DNA from: Glycomyces luteolus
Lineage (GTDB): Bacteria; Actinomycetota; Actinomycetes; Mycobacteriales; Micromonosporaceae
Reading direction: 5' to 3'
DNA: 64,000 bases
NCBI RefSeq assembly: GCF_027622875.1
Contig: NZ_JAPZVP010000017.1
Span: 60,580-124,579 of the forward strand
This document shows positions 8,900 to 17,219 of the stretch, piece after piece. Both the position numbers and the translations under genes were made by a program. The stretch's first letter is position 1, and each line of letters opens with the position of its first letter. Below the pieces are notes generated by a model. It searched no databases. It saw only the letters and a program-made list of their open reading frames with translations, and was not told where the DNA came from.

Positions 8900-9112
8900 C
8901 TAGGGGTCAGCGGAGTAACCGACCTCCGTCCCGCCCGACACCGAAGGCACCGTCCCGATCAGGGACGGCACGGGATGCGGAGTGAGGTTCGGGAACGGAT
9001 AGCTGCTCCCCCACGCGCCGTTCACCGTCTGCCCCTCCGGCCAGCCGTCGGCGGTCCAGGTGATCGGGGCGAGGGCGGGCACGCGGCCGCCGGGATAGGC
9101 GTCCAATGGTTC
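8900..9112 (-). pseudogene. Internal fragment of a GH43-type glycosidase
   Basis: Reading on the minus strand from about 9112, the frame gives LDAYPGGRVPALAPITW followed by GWPEGQTVNGAWGSSYPFPN and ends at a TGA at 8900. The block DAYPGGR...PxxWxxDGWP...VNGxWGxSYP is characteristic of the end of the GH43 propeller in beta-xylosidase/arabinofuranosidase-like enzymes. Both the catalytic N-terminal part and the C-terminal domain are missing. This is a decayed gene piece of about 70 codons facing the promoter at 9216. Confidence 0.6.
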
Positions 9113-9215
9113 GACTGGAATTTGTTGACACACCTGGCCGCCACCCGGGCGGGCGGCTACCGCAAGCAGCGACAACCCGGAAGTCGGCCGGGCTCGAGGG
9201 GCACGGATCGGTCTC

Positions 9216-9245
9216 TTGACAAAGTTTGGTCGGCAAACTTAGTCT
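9216..9245 (+). promoter_or_regulatory. Promoter with palindromic operator filling the spacer
   Basis: TTGACA (9216-9221) and TAGTCT (9240-9245) are separated by 18 bp. That spacer, with one further base, forms the interrupted palindrome AAGTTTG-GTCGG-CAAACTT (9222-9240). The layout suggests a repressor that blocks RNA polymerase. The half-site resembles operators of ROK-family sugar repressors; no regulator gene is nearby. It drives the signal-peptide stub at 9326 and probably the isomerase/oxidoreductase pair. Confidence 0.65.
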
Positions 9246-9325
9246 GGTGGCGCACCAGGAGTTCGACCCCCCTCCGGCGGCTAGCGCCGCGCCCTCACGG
9301 AACCCGCCTTCCCGCAAGGAGAACC

Positions 9326-9475
9326 GTGAAGACCTCAGACACTGCCCGTAGAAGACGAACGCGGCTCGGCGCGATCGCCGCCGCCGCGGTCACGGCCCTG
9401 ACCACGGGACTGATCGGCGCCGTTACCGCCCAAGCGGGCCAGAGCTCCCGGCCGGACCATGCGGCACCACCGTGA
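9326..9475 (+). pseudogene. Orphan Sec signal-peptide stub (49 codons)
   Basis: GTG start with AAGGAG 6 nt upstream. The product is KTSDTARRRRTRLGAIAAAA plus a second hydrophobic stretch ending AQAGQSSRPDHAAPP and a stop. It has the charged n-region, hydrophobic core and Ala-x-Ala-type cleavage site of a secreted protein, but no mature part. Because it retains promoter and ribosome site, it looks like the 5' end of a deleted secreted hydrolase or solute-binding protein. Confidence 0.55.
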
Positions 9476-9507
9476 CCGGAACCTCCGCCTAGCAGCAAAC
9501 CCGCAAC

Positions 9508-9537
9508 GCGGCGTGGGTGTCCAGGTGCCCACGCCGC
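9508..9537 (+). terminator. Hairpin between signal stub and isomerase gene
   Basis: Perfect 10-bp stem GCGGCGTGGG / CCCACGCCGC with a 10-nt loop, 23 bp before the next start codon. It probably attenuates or terminates; readthrough would be needed to express the downstream pair from the 9216 promoter. Confidence 0.55.
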
Positions 9538-9560
9538 TTCAGCACCCGAAGGAGATCAAC

Positions 9561-10295
9561 ATGACCGCCGCGCTTTCGGTCCAGCTCTACAGCGTGCGCG
9601 ACGCGCTCGCCGCCGACCTGCCGGGAACGCTCGACCGCATAGCGGGACTCGGCTTCGCGAACGTCGAACTCTTCGGCTTCGTCGACCGAGTGGACGAGTA
9701 CCGCACCGCGCTCGCGAACGCGGGCCTCACCGCGCTCTCGGGCCACGCCGCGCTCGCCGAGGGCGATGCCGAGCGCGCGCTCGACGCCGCGGCCGCCCTC
9801 GGCATGCGGACGCTCATCGAGCCGATGGTCCGCCATGGATGGGAGACCGCGGACGGCGTGTCCGCCATCGCGGACCGGCTCGGTCAGATCGCCGCCCAGG
9901 CCCGGCCGCTGGGCATCGAGGTCGGATACCACAACCACACCTGGGAGTTCGAGTCCGAGATCGACGGACGCAATGCGTTCGACGTGTTCACCGAACGGCT
10001 CGACCCCGCGGTGGTGCTCGAGATCGACACGTACTGGGCCGAGGTCGGCGGCGCGAGCGCGCCCGAGCTGCTCGCCCGCCTCGGCGACCGGGTGCGGCTG
10101 ATCCACGTCAAGGACGGACCCCGCAGCACCGACGCGGCCGCGCAACAGCCCGCGGGATCGGGCGACATGCCGGTCAAGGAGATCCTGGCGGCCGCGCCCG
10201 GGGCCGTGCGGGTGATCGAATTCGACGCCTACGCCGGCGACATCTTCGACGGGATCGCGCAGAGCCTGCGGTTCGTCTCCGGGCAGGCGTCATGA
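9561..10295 (+). CDS. Sugar phosphate isomerase/epimerase (xylose isomerase-like TIM barrel)
   Basis: A 244-aa cytosolic TIM-barrel protein of the AP-endonuclease-2/IolE/hydroxypyruvate-isomerase-like superfamily. The family pattern is visible: MTAALSVQLYSVRDAL at the N-terminus, YHNHTWEF (metal-binding His) around residue 125, EIDTYW around 155 and LIHVKDG around 185. The GTGA-like overlap with the following oxidoreductase indicates one operon. Such pairs interconvert or epimerise sugars through 3-keto intermediates. The exact sugar is unknown; the sugar-type operator upstream suggests induction by a plant sugar. GAAGGAG lies 6 nt before the ATG. Confidence 0.85.
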   Translation: MTAALSVQLYSVRDALAADLPGTLDRIAGLGFANVELFGFVDRVDEYRTALANAGLTALSGHAALAEGDAERALDAAAALGMRTLIEPMVRHGWETADGVSAIADRLGQIAAQARPLGIEVGYHNHTWEFESEIDGRNAFDVFTERLDPAVVLEIDTYWAEVGGASAPELLARLGDRVRLIHVKDGPRSTDAAAQQPAGSGDMPVKEILAAAPGAVRVIEFDAYAGDIFDGIAQSLRFVSGQAS

Positions 10296-11392
10296 GCGGG
10301 GGGCCGGTAGGCGTCGGCGTCATCGGCGCGGGAGTCATCAGCGGCGAGTACCTGCGGAACCTCACCGCGTTCCCCGACCTCGCCGTGCGATTCGTAGCCG
10401 ACCTCGACACGGACCGGGCCAAGGCGCAGGCGGAGGCATTCGGCGTCCCGGCGTCGGGGACGGTGGCCGAACTGCTCGCGCGCGAGGACATCGAGATCGT
10501 GGTGAACCTGACGATCCCCGCCGTGCACGCGGAGGTCGGCCTCGAGATCCTGCGCGCCGGCAAGCACGTGTGGAGCGAGAAGCCCGTCGCACTAGACCGC
10601 GAGAGCGGCCTGCTGCTGCTGGAGGAGGCGAGGCTACGCGGTCTCAGGGTCGCGTGCGCGCCGGACACCGTTCTCGGCTCGGGCATCCAGACCGGCCTGC
10701 GGGCCGTCAAGGAGGGCCGGATCGGGGAACCGCTCACCGCCCTGGCGATCATGAACTCCCCCGGCCCCGAGTCGTGGCACCCGAGCCCGGAGTTCCTCTT
10801 CGACACCGGCGGCGGACCCCTGTTCGACATCGGACCGTACTACCTGACCGCCCTCGTCCACGTCTTCGGTCCGGTGCGCCGCGTCAGCGCGACCTCCTCG
10901 CGCTCCCGCGCCACGCGCGTCATCGGTTCGGGCCCGCGCGCCGGAACGGAGTTCCCGGTGAACGTCCCGACGGCGCACAGCGCGCTGCTGGAGTTCACCA
11001 GCGGCGCAAGCGCGGTGGCCTTGTTCAGTTTCGAGTCCCACCTGACGCGGGCCGGCCTCCTCGAGGTCACCGGAACCTCGGGCACGCTCGCGCTCCCCGA
11101 CCCGAACGGCTTCGGCGGCCCCTCGCGGCTGTGGCGGGACGGCGGCGAGCCGGACGTGATCGATGCCGTCGGACCCGAGTACGGCAGAGGCGCGGGCGTG
11201 CTCGACCTGGCCCGCGCCATCCGATCGGGAACCGACGAGCGGGCCTCCGCCGCCATCGCCTTCCACGTGCTCGATGTCATGGTCGCGATCGCGGAGGCCG
11301 CGGCGTCAGGGAGCGCCGCCGAACCGCAGAGCACAGCGACCCCGCCCGATGCGCTTCCACACCAATGGGACCCGACAGCCCGCACGCTCTGA
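10292..11392 (+). CDS. Gfo/Idh/MocA-family NAD(P)-dependent sugar oxidoreductase
   Basis: 366-aa cytosolic dehydrogenase. The N-terminal Rossmann motif GVGVIGAGVISGEYL binds NAD(P), and the family signature HVWSEKPVA (the catalytic Lys of EKP) follows near residue 96. The C-terminal alpha/beta domain contains GGGPLFDIGPYYLTALVHVFG, the usual second half. Start ATG overlaps the isomerase stop (ATGA), so the two are translationally coupled. Likely substrate is a sugar or sugar acid handled together with the isomerase, perhaps as part of 3-keto-glycoside metabolism. A 15-bp hairpin follows. Confidence 0.9.
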   Translation: MSGGPVGVGVIGAGVISGEYLRNLTAFPDLAVRFVADLDTDRAKAQAEAFGVPASGTVAELLAREDIEIVVNLTIPAVHAEVGLEILRAGKHVWSEKPVALDRESGLLLLEEARLRGLRVACAPDTVLGSGIQTGLRAVKEGRIGEPLTALAIMNSPGPESWHPSPEFLFDTGGGPLFDIGPYYLTALVHVFGPVRRVSATSSRSRATRVIGSGPRAGTEFPVNVPTAHSALLEFTSGASAVALFSFESHLTRAGLLEVTGTSGTLALPDPNGFGGPSRLWRDGGEPDVIDAVGPEYGRGAGVLDLARAIRSGTDERASAAIAFHVLDVMVAIAEAAASGSAAEPQSTATPPDALPHQWDPTARTL

Positions 11393-11420
11393 CCGCCGCT
11401 GGAGGACGCTGCATCGGGAA

Positions 11421-11455
11421 CCAGTGCCCGGCCGGACGCACCGGCCGGGCACTGG
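11421..11455. terminator. Bidirectional terminator hairpin
   Basis: Perfect 15-bp stem CCAGTGCCCGGCCGG / CCGGCCGGGCACTGG with a 5-nt loop, between the convergent oxidoreductase gene and the GH43 gene (18 bp from the latter's stop). It can serve both directions. Confidence 0.85.
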
Positions 11456-11472
11456 TCATTTCGTTGTGGCCG

Positions 11473-12945
11473 TTACTCGCCCGAGGGGGCGGGGAACTGG
11501 ACGCCGCTGGCGATCGGCGTGCCGAAGTTCGGTGTGCCGTCCGCGTTGAAGGTGAACTCCTGCACCCGGGTCTGCCGCGTGTTGCCGCATCCCTGGCTCG
11601 CCGACGTGTTCCCGTGGTAGACCAGCCAGTGCTCGGTGCCGTCCGGCGAGGTGAAGAACCCGTTGTGGCCCGGGCCGTAGACGCCGTTGCCCTGCTGGAA
11701 CACCGGCGTCGACTTCTTGGTCCACGACGAGGCCGCGAGCGGGTTCGATCCGGTGAGTTCCAGCAGCCCCAGTTTGTAGTCCGGGGTGTTGCACGAGGAG
11801 GCCGAGAAAGTCACGAACGTCCTCCCGTCGTGCTGGAGCACGGCCGGGGCCTCATTGACCCGCGCGCCCACGGTCTCCCAGCTGTGGCTGGGTCGGGCGA
11901 TCGTGGCGTGCGCGCCGGTGACGGTCCACGGGTTCGACATGGCGGCGATCCGGATCGACTGGTCCGCGCCGACCCACTCGCTCCACATGAGGTAGAGGCC
12001 ACCATTGACTTCCAGGTACGTGCCGTCGATGTTCCACTGGTTCGGCAGCGGCGTCCCCATGAACTCGTAGGGCCCCATGGGTGTCGCGCTGGTCGAGCGG
12101 AGCACGTGCAGCTTCTGCCCGTCGAAGTTCGTCTGCGAGTTCCCGGAGGTGTACATGAGGTACCAGGTGCCGTTGATGCGGTGGAACTCCGGCGCCCAGT
12201 GCGAGCAGCAGCGGCTCGGCACGTTGGCGTCGTTCCAGACCACGGTGTCGCTCGCCGTCTTCAGACCGGCCAGTGTGGTGGCGCGGCGCATGATGACCGT
12301 CGAATCCCAGGTCGTGGTCGACATGTAGTAGTAGCCGTCCCAGTACTCGATCCACGGGTCGGCGCCGTTGCTGCGAATCGGGTTGGCGAGGGTGTTCTGG
12401 GAGCCGGTGCCGACCTGGTTGAGCCGCCATTTCTGGGCGTTGGAGCCTTCATAGGTGTACTGCGAGATGCGACTGCCCGGGGTCGTCGACCATTCCCACA
12501 GGTCGAGGGCCTTGCCCGAGAAGCGGTTGATGAAGCTGTACGTGCCGTCGGCGTGTTCGGTTACCGACCACTGCTGGTTGGTGCCGCCCACGTCGGTCCA
12601 CTGTGCGATGGTCGCGCCGTTCGCGGCGTTCTTCTGGTAGACGTCGAGCACCATGTTCGAGTGCCGGACCTGGATCTTGTAGTAGCCGCCGCCGGCGTCG
12701 ACGAACCGGAACTGCTGATTCGTCGCGTCGGTGCGGTTCCATTGGGTGAGTTCGGCTCCGGCCGCGGTCGATGCGTTCTTGATGTCGAGGGCGAGGCCGG
12801 AGTGGGCGCTGGTGATGACGTACCAGGTGCCCGGGGTGACGGCGGCCTGCGCCGGGGCCGCGGAGGCGGCGACGAGGCCCAGGGCCGTGAGCGTGGCGGT
12901 GAGGGCGAGCGCGATGAGCGAGCGCCAGCGAGTGTGCTGCGGCAT
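11473..12945 (-). CDS. Secreted RICIN-GH43 arabinofuranosidase/xylosidase-like enzyme
   Basis: 490 aa: Sec signal (1-34, ending APAQA), a RICIN beta-trefoil (about 36-170) and a GH43 five-bladed propeller (about 180-490). Active-site candidates are the Asp in NGADPWIEYW (base), the Asp in WVGADQSIR or the acidic pair before it, and the Glu in ARVNEAPAVLQ (acid). The closing His region is YGPGHNGFF. The type resembles the COG3940 branch of GH43, so an exo-acting arabinofuranosidase is likely. It starts 2 bp behind the stop of the upstream endo-arabinanase gene, with GGGAG 6 nt before the ATG, so both form one operon that degrades arabinan. Confidence 0.87.
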   Translation of the reverse strand: MPQHTRWRSLIALALTATLTALGLVAASAAPAQAAVTPGTWYVITSAHSGLALDIKNASTAAGAELTQWNRTDATNQQFRFVDAGGGYYKIQVRHSNMVLDVYQKNAANGATIAQWTDVGGTNQQWSVTEHADGTYSFINRFSGKALDLWEWSTTPGSRISQYTYEGSNAQKWRLNQVGTGSQNTLANPIRSNGADPWIEYWDGYYYMSTTTWDSTVIMRRATTLAGLKTASDTVVWNDANVPSRCCSHWAPEFHRINGTWYLMYTSGNSQTNFDGQKLHVLRSTSATPMGPYEFMGTPLPNQWNIDGTYLEVNGGLYLMWSEWVGADQSIRIAAMSNPWTVTGAHATIARPSHSWETVGARVNEAPAVLQHDGRTFVTFSASSCNTPDYKLGLLELTGSNPLAASSWTKKSTPVFQQGNGVYGPGHNGFFTSPDGTEHWLVYHGNTSASQGCGNTRQTRVQEFTFNADGTPNFGTPIASGVQFPAPSGE

Positions 12946-12947
12946 GG

Positions 12948-14444
12948 TCAGCTCCCGTTCAGGACGGGCCAGCCCGCCGCGTTCCATTGGATCTGCTCGA
13001 TGTCGAGTGCGAAGCCGCCGCCCGAGCCGTACGCGTGGTACGCAATGAATCCCCTGTGGATCGACTGGCCGCCTGCGGCGACGTTGTTCCCGTATGCCCC
13101 GAGGACCACGGTGCCGCCGCCGTTGCGCATATCCACGCCCGCGGCGTCGACGAAGGGGCCGGTCGGCGAGGTGGAGCGGCCAACGGTGATCTTGTAAGTG
13201 GAGTTCGCCCCGGCGCAGCAGGTGCCGATCGAGGTGAACAGGTAGTAGTAGCCGTTGTGGTAGGTCATGGACGGGCCTTCGATGCCGCCGCTCTTGGTGG
13301 CGAGGCGGATCGGGGTGGCGCCGGCCTTGGGTTTGCCTGAGGGCCAGTCGAGTTCGATGGTGTGGATGCCCTGCTGCCAGGAGCCGAAGACCATCCAGTG
13401 CCGTCCGGAGGCGTCGACGATGATGTTCGCGTCGATCGCGTTGTAGGCGTTGCCGTTGTAGGACTGGAAGACGACGCCCTTGTCGGTCCAGCCGTAGCCG
13501 GGCGCGGACGGGTCGAGGCTCGTGCTGGTGGCGAGGCCGATGGCCGAGCGCTGGGAGCCGAAGGTGGAAACCGAGTAGTAGAGGTAGTACAGGCCTTGGG
13601 CGGCGTCGTAGTGGATCTCGGGTGCCCAGAGGTTCTCGACGCCGGGGATCTGCTGCTTGGTCCACGCGGGCTTGGCGTTCCACATGTACCCGGCGTTCTG
13701 CCAGGTCTGGCCGCCGTTGGTGGAGCGGAGGATCGGGATGTTGCCGTCGCTGAAGCGGATGTCGCCGGTGGCATAGACGAACCAGGGCTGGCCGGTGCAT
13801 CCAGCCCACAGGGCGGGGTCGTGGGCGCCCAGGCTGCCGCTGAGGCTCGGCGGCTGGGCGGGGCCGCTGGAGCAGTCGTTCGGCTCGGGCTGCTGGGTGC
13901 CGCCGACCGGGGTGAGGGACCACTGCTGGTTGGTGCCACCGGTTGCGGTGTACTGGGAGATGCGCCCGCCCGCGGCGGTCGACCACTCCCACACGTCGAG
14001 CGCCTTGCCGGAGAGGCGGTTCACGAAGGACGCGTACCCGCCGGACTCGGTGACCGTCCACTGCTGGTCGGTGGCGTTCGTATCGGTCTCCTGGACCACG
14101 TACGCGCCGTCAGCGGTGCTCTGGTTCTGCAGGCCGAGGACTTTGCCGCTGTGCCGGGATTGAATGCGGTAGTAGCCCCCTCCGGCGTCGACGAACCGGA
14201 ACTGCTGGTTGGTCGCGTCGGTGCGGGTCCATTGGATCAGTCCGGCGCCGTCGGCGGTGGAGCGGCCGTCGATGTCGAAGACCAGGCCGGAATGGCGGCT
14301 GGTGAGGACGTAGTCCGCATTGGTGTCGATGGCCGCGTTCGCGGTCGTGGGTGCGAGGAAGGCCAAGCCCGTAGCGGCGATGACGGCGGCGGCGAGCCCG
14401 GCGAACCAGGATCTGCGCCGTTGCCGCGGTTGTGGATTGCTCAT
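12948..14444 (-). CDS. Secreted RICIN-GH43 endo-1,5-alpha-L-arabinanase
   Basis: 498 aa: signal peptide (1-38, ending ANA), RICIN domain (about 40-180) and GH43 catalytic propeller (about 195-498). The catalytic set of endo-arabinanases is in place: Asp in LGAHDPALW, Asp in AIDANIIVD and Glu in GGIEGPSM, plus the WAPEIHYD blade motif. It cuts the arabinan backbone outside the cell and supplies oligomers to the co-transcribed GH43 enzyme. The gene is read away from a 392-bp divergent promoter region shared with the PL11 lyase. Its RICIN module is close in sequence to that of the next gene. Confidence 0.92.
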   Translation of the reverse strand: MSNPQPRQRRRSWFAGLAAAVIAATGLAFLAPTTANAAIDTNADYVLTSRHSGLVFDIDGRSTADGAGLIQWTRTDATNQQFRFVDAGGGYYRIQSRHSGKVLGLQNQSTADGAYVVQETDTNATDQQWTVTESGGYASFVNRLSGKALDVWEWSTAAGGRISQYTATGGTNQQWSLTPVGGTQQPEPNDCSSGPAQPPSLSGSLGAHDPALWAGCTGQPWFVYATGDIRFSDGNIPILRSTNGGQTWQNAGYMWNAKPAWTKQQIPGVENLWAPEIHYDAAQGLYYLYYSVSTFGSQRSAIGLATSTSLDPSAPGYGWTDKGVVFQSYNGNAYNAIDANIIVDASGRHWMVFGSWQQGIHTIELDWPSGKPKAGATPIRLATKSGGIEGPSMTYHNGYYYLFTSIGTCCAGANSTYKITVGRSTSPTGPFVDAAGVDMRNGGGTVVLGAYGNNVAAGGQSIHRGFIAYHAYGSGGGFALDIEQIQWNAAGWPVLNGS

Positions 14445-14482
14445 GCGTGTACCAATCTCTAGGAAGTGAGGGATAGAGACTA

Positions 14483-14495
14483 ATCGATGTTATCG
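14483..14495. promoter_or_regulatory. ATCGAT-type box near arabinanase start
   Basis: ATCGATGTTATCG contains CGAT-GTT-ATCG, an interrupted palindrome 39 bp upstream of the arabinanase start codon. It resembles the boxes at 928-939 and 14764-14771. Confidence 0.35.
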
Positions 14496-14613
14496 GACAC
14501 ATGGATCGTTACACAAGGGGTCGGGCGGTGTCATTCGAACCGGTTGCCATCCGCGTCGGGAGCCGAGTTGCCTCACGGTGTGGATCGATGGTGAAATTTT
14601 AGCGATAGAAAGC

Positions 14614-14625
14614 ATCATTAATGAT
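14614..14625. promoter_or_regulatory. AT-rich perfect palindrome in divergent promoter
   Basis: ATCATTAATGAT is a perfect 12-bp palindrome in the middle of the 14445-14836 gap, embedded in an AT-rich patch that stands out in this GC-rich region. It is a candidate operator for the arabinanase operon, the PL11 gene, or both. Confidence 0.4.
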
Positions 14626-14763
14626 ATTCAGCAACGCTGACCACAGCATTTCGTGACGCATCAGGGTGCACGCCATCCGATGAGCGAGTCCCACGCCTAT
14701 CAACCCAGTTCATCCAAGGTGTTGCGCCCCTAGGCACTGACCGCTATGCTCTTCGCATCTCTA

Positions 14764-14771
14764 TATCGATA
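14764..14771 (+). promoter_or_regulatory. TATCGATA box before PL11 gene
   Basis: The perfect palindrome TATCGATA is followed by AATTCGAT, about 65 bp before the PL11 start. The AT-rich context could also hold the -10 element. It is grouped with the other ATCGAT boxes. Confidence 0.35.
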
Positions 14772-14836
14772 CAATTCGATCTCCCCGGGCGTCCTTGGCA
14801 TCGCCCGTTTCAGAACCCGACTAGCACGGAGCGAAG

Positions 14837-17092
14837 ATGCACATCCCAACCTCTCGACGGGCCCGACGCCTGCGAGCACCCGCAACGGTGGCGATCGGTC
14901 TCGTCGCCGCAGCGGCGACGATGATCGCCCTGAACACCGCCGAGGCCGCCACGATCCGCTACGAGGCCGAGAGCGCCCCGGCGACCTGCGACGGCGTGGT
15001 CGAATCGAACCACACCGGCTATTCCGGCAGCGGGTTCTGCAACTCGAACAACGCGGTCGGCGCGGCGAACCAGTTCACCGTCAACGCCGCGAGCGCGGGC
15101 ACGGCGACACTGGCGATTCGGTACGCCCACGGCGGCACCGACATCCGCTCCGCCGACATCCTCGTCAACGGCGCGGCGGTGGAGACGGCGAGCGCCTTCA
15201 GCGCGACCGGCGCCTGGACCACCTGGTCGACCAAGACCGTCACGATCCCTGTCAACGCGGGGAGCAACACGATCCGGCTGGTCGCCTCCACAGCCTCGGG
15301 CCTGGCGAACATCGACTACGTCGAGATCACCGACGGCGACCCGCCCCAGACCGGCGACGGCCGGTATGAAGTGGAGGAGCTGACCCGCGGTGTCACCGTG
15401 GTGCCCTCGGGCAGCGGCCGCCTCGTCTCGTGGCGGCTGCTGGGCACCGATCCGTCCAATGTGGCATTCAACGTCTATCGCGACGGCGCCAAGCTGAACT
15501 CGTCTCCGCTGACCGGAGCGAGCAACTACCTGGACACGGGCGGATCCTCCAGCTCCCGGTACACCGTGCGGACCGTCGTGAACGGCGCCGAGGGCGCCGA
15601 CGCGGGCACCGAGATCACGTTCAACTCCAGCGGCTATTACGACGTCCCGATCCAGAAGCCCGCGGGCGGATCGACCCCTTCGGGGTCGTTCACCTACGAG
15701 GCCAACGACCTCAGCACCGCCGACCTCGACGGCGACGGCACCTACGAGCTCATCGTGAAGTGGTACCCGACCAACGCCAAGGACAACGCCCAATCGGGCT
15801 ACACCGGCAACACCATCATGGACGCCTACAAGCTCAACGGGCAGCGGCTGTGGCGCATCGACCTGGGCCGCAACATCCGCTCGGGCGCGCACTACACCCA
15901 GTTCCAGGTCTACGACTACAACTCGGACGGCAAAGCCGAGATCGCGATGAAGACCGCCGACGGCACCCGGGACGGCGTCGGCACGGTCATCGGCTCCTCC
16001 AGCGCGGACCACCGCAACTCCAGCGGCTACGTGCTCTCCGGCCCCGAGTTCCTGACCATCTTCAACGGCCAGACCGGCGCCGCGATGGACACGATCAACT
16101 ACAACCCGCCGCGCGGCAACGTCAGCGATTGGGGCGACAACTACGGCAACCGGTCCGACCGGTTCCTCGCCGGAACGGCCTACCTCGACGGCGAGACCCC
16201 TTCGATGATCTTCGCCCGCGGGTATTACACGCGCTCGGTCATCTGGGCCGTGGACTGGAACGGCACCGACCTGACCACCCGCTGGACCTTCGACTCGAAC
16301 ACTGCGGGCAGCCAGTACCGAGGCCAAGGGGCGCACAGCCTCTCGATCGCCGACATGAACGGGGACGGAAACCAGGACGTCGTCTACGGCGCGATGGCGG
16401 TCGGCTCCAACGGGCAGGCGCTCTACAACACGCGATTCGGCCACGGCGACGCGCTCCACGTGTCCGACCACGTGCCCAGCCGCGCCGGCCAAGAGGTCTT
16501 CATGGTGCACGAGAGCGGCAGCGCTCCGTCCTCCAGCCTCAATGGCTCCAACGGTCAGATCCTGTTCCAGACGAGTCCGAGCGGCGACAACGGCCGGGGC
16601 GTCGGGGCGAACATCCTCGCCTCGAATCCTGGCTCCGAGTACTGGTCGGCGAACGTCGGCGGCCTGCTCAACGCCTCCGGCGCCAACATCGGCGCCAAGC
16701 CCGGCTCGATCAACTTCCTGTCCTGGTGGGACGGCGACGGCGAGCGCGAACTGCTCGACGGCACCCAGATCTCCAACTACCCGTCGGGCACGCTCCTGTC
16801 CGGCTCGGGCGTGACCTCGAACAACGGCACCAAGTCCACCCCGGGCCTGTCCGCCGACCTGTTCGGCGACTGGCGTGAAGAAGCCGTCTGGAAGACCTCC
16901 GATTCCTCCGCGCTGCGGATCTACGCCACGCCGCATCAGACGAACCTGCGCGTCCCGACGCTGATGCACGACATCCAGTACCGGGTCGCCATCGCCTGGC
17001 AGAACACCGGTTACAACCAGCCGCCGCACCCGAGCTTCTACATCGGCAGCGACAAGACCACGTACGCGTGGCCTGACGTCCACACCCCGTAA
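14837..17092 (+). CDS. Secreted CBM35-PL11 rhamnogalacturonan lyase
   Basis: 751 aa. Sec signal (1-38, ending AEA) is followed by a CBM35-like beta-sandwich (about 40-165: IRYEAESAP, GTDIRSADILVNG, ASGLANIDYVEI). The PL11 catalytic beta-propeller follows (about 175-751), typical of YesW/YesX-type rhamnogalacturonan endolyases. Calcium-binding-like DxDGDG repeats occur at the blades (ADLDGDGTYEL, YNSDGKAEI, ADMNGDGNQDV). It cleaves the pectin RG-I backbone by beta-elimination; the neighbouring arabinanases remove the side chains. It is read divergently from the arabinanase operon, suggesting joint control from the shared intergenic region. Confidence 0.92.
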   Translation: MHIPTSRRARRLRAPATVAIGLVAAAATMIALNTAEAATIRYEAESAPATCDGVVESNHTGYSGSGFCNSNNAVGAANQFTVNAASAGTATLAIRYAHGGTDIRSADILVNGAAVETASAFSATGAWTTWSTKTVTIPVNAGSNTIRLVASTASGLANIDYVEITDGDPPQTGDGRYEVEELTRGVTVVPSGSGRLVSWRLLGTDPSNVAFNVYRDGAKLNSSPLTGASNYLDTGGSSSSRYTVRTVVNGAEGADAGTEITFNSSGYYDVPIQKPAGGSTPSGSFTYEANDLSTADLDGDGTYELIVKWYPTNAKDNAQSGYTGNTIMDAYKLNGQRLWRIDLGRNIRSGAHYTQFQVYDYNSDGKAEIAMKTADGTRDGVGTVIGSSSADHRNSSGYVLSGPEFLTIFNGQTGAAMDTINYNPPRGNVSDWGDNYGNRSDRFLAGTAYLDGETPSMIFARGYYTRSVIWAVDWNGTDLTTRWTFDSNTAGSQYRGQGAHSLSIADMNGDGNQDVVYGAMAVGSNGQALYNTRFGHGDALHVSDHVPSRAGQEVFMVHESGSAPSSSLNGSNGQILFQTSPSGDNGRGVGANILASNPGSEYWSANVGGLLNASGANIGAKPGSINFLSWWDGDGERELLDGTQISNYPSGTLLSGSGVTSNNGTKSTPGLSADLFGDWREEAVWKTSDSSALRIYATPHQTNLRVPTLMHDIQYRVAIAWQNTGYNQPPHPSFYIGSDKTTYAWPDVHTP

Positions 17093-17101
17093 AGTCCCCG
17101 C

Positions 17102-17136
17102 GGAGCCCGGGCGCCGTACCGGAACCCCCGGGCTCC
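17102..17136. terminator. Terminator hairpin between PL11 and sulfotransferase genes
   Basis: Perfect 10-bp stem GGAGCCCGGG / CCCGGGCTCC around a 15-nt loop, 9 bp after the PL11 stop. It lies between convergent genes and can act in both directions. Confidence 0.7.
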
Positions 17137-17219
17137 CCGGCACACAGGGCGAACACTTCGAGGGTCACTCCGGCGCTGCCGCAGGCCCGACTTCCACGGA
17201 CGCACTTCTGGTGCCCGAT

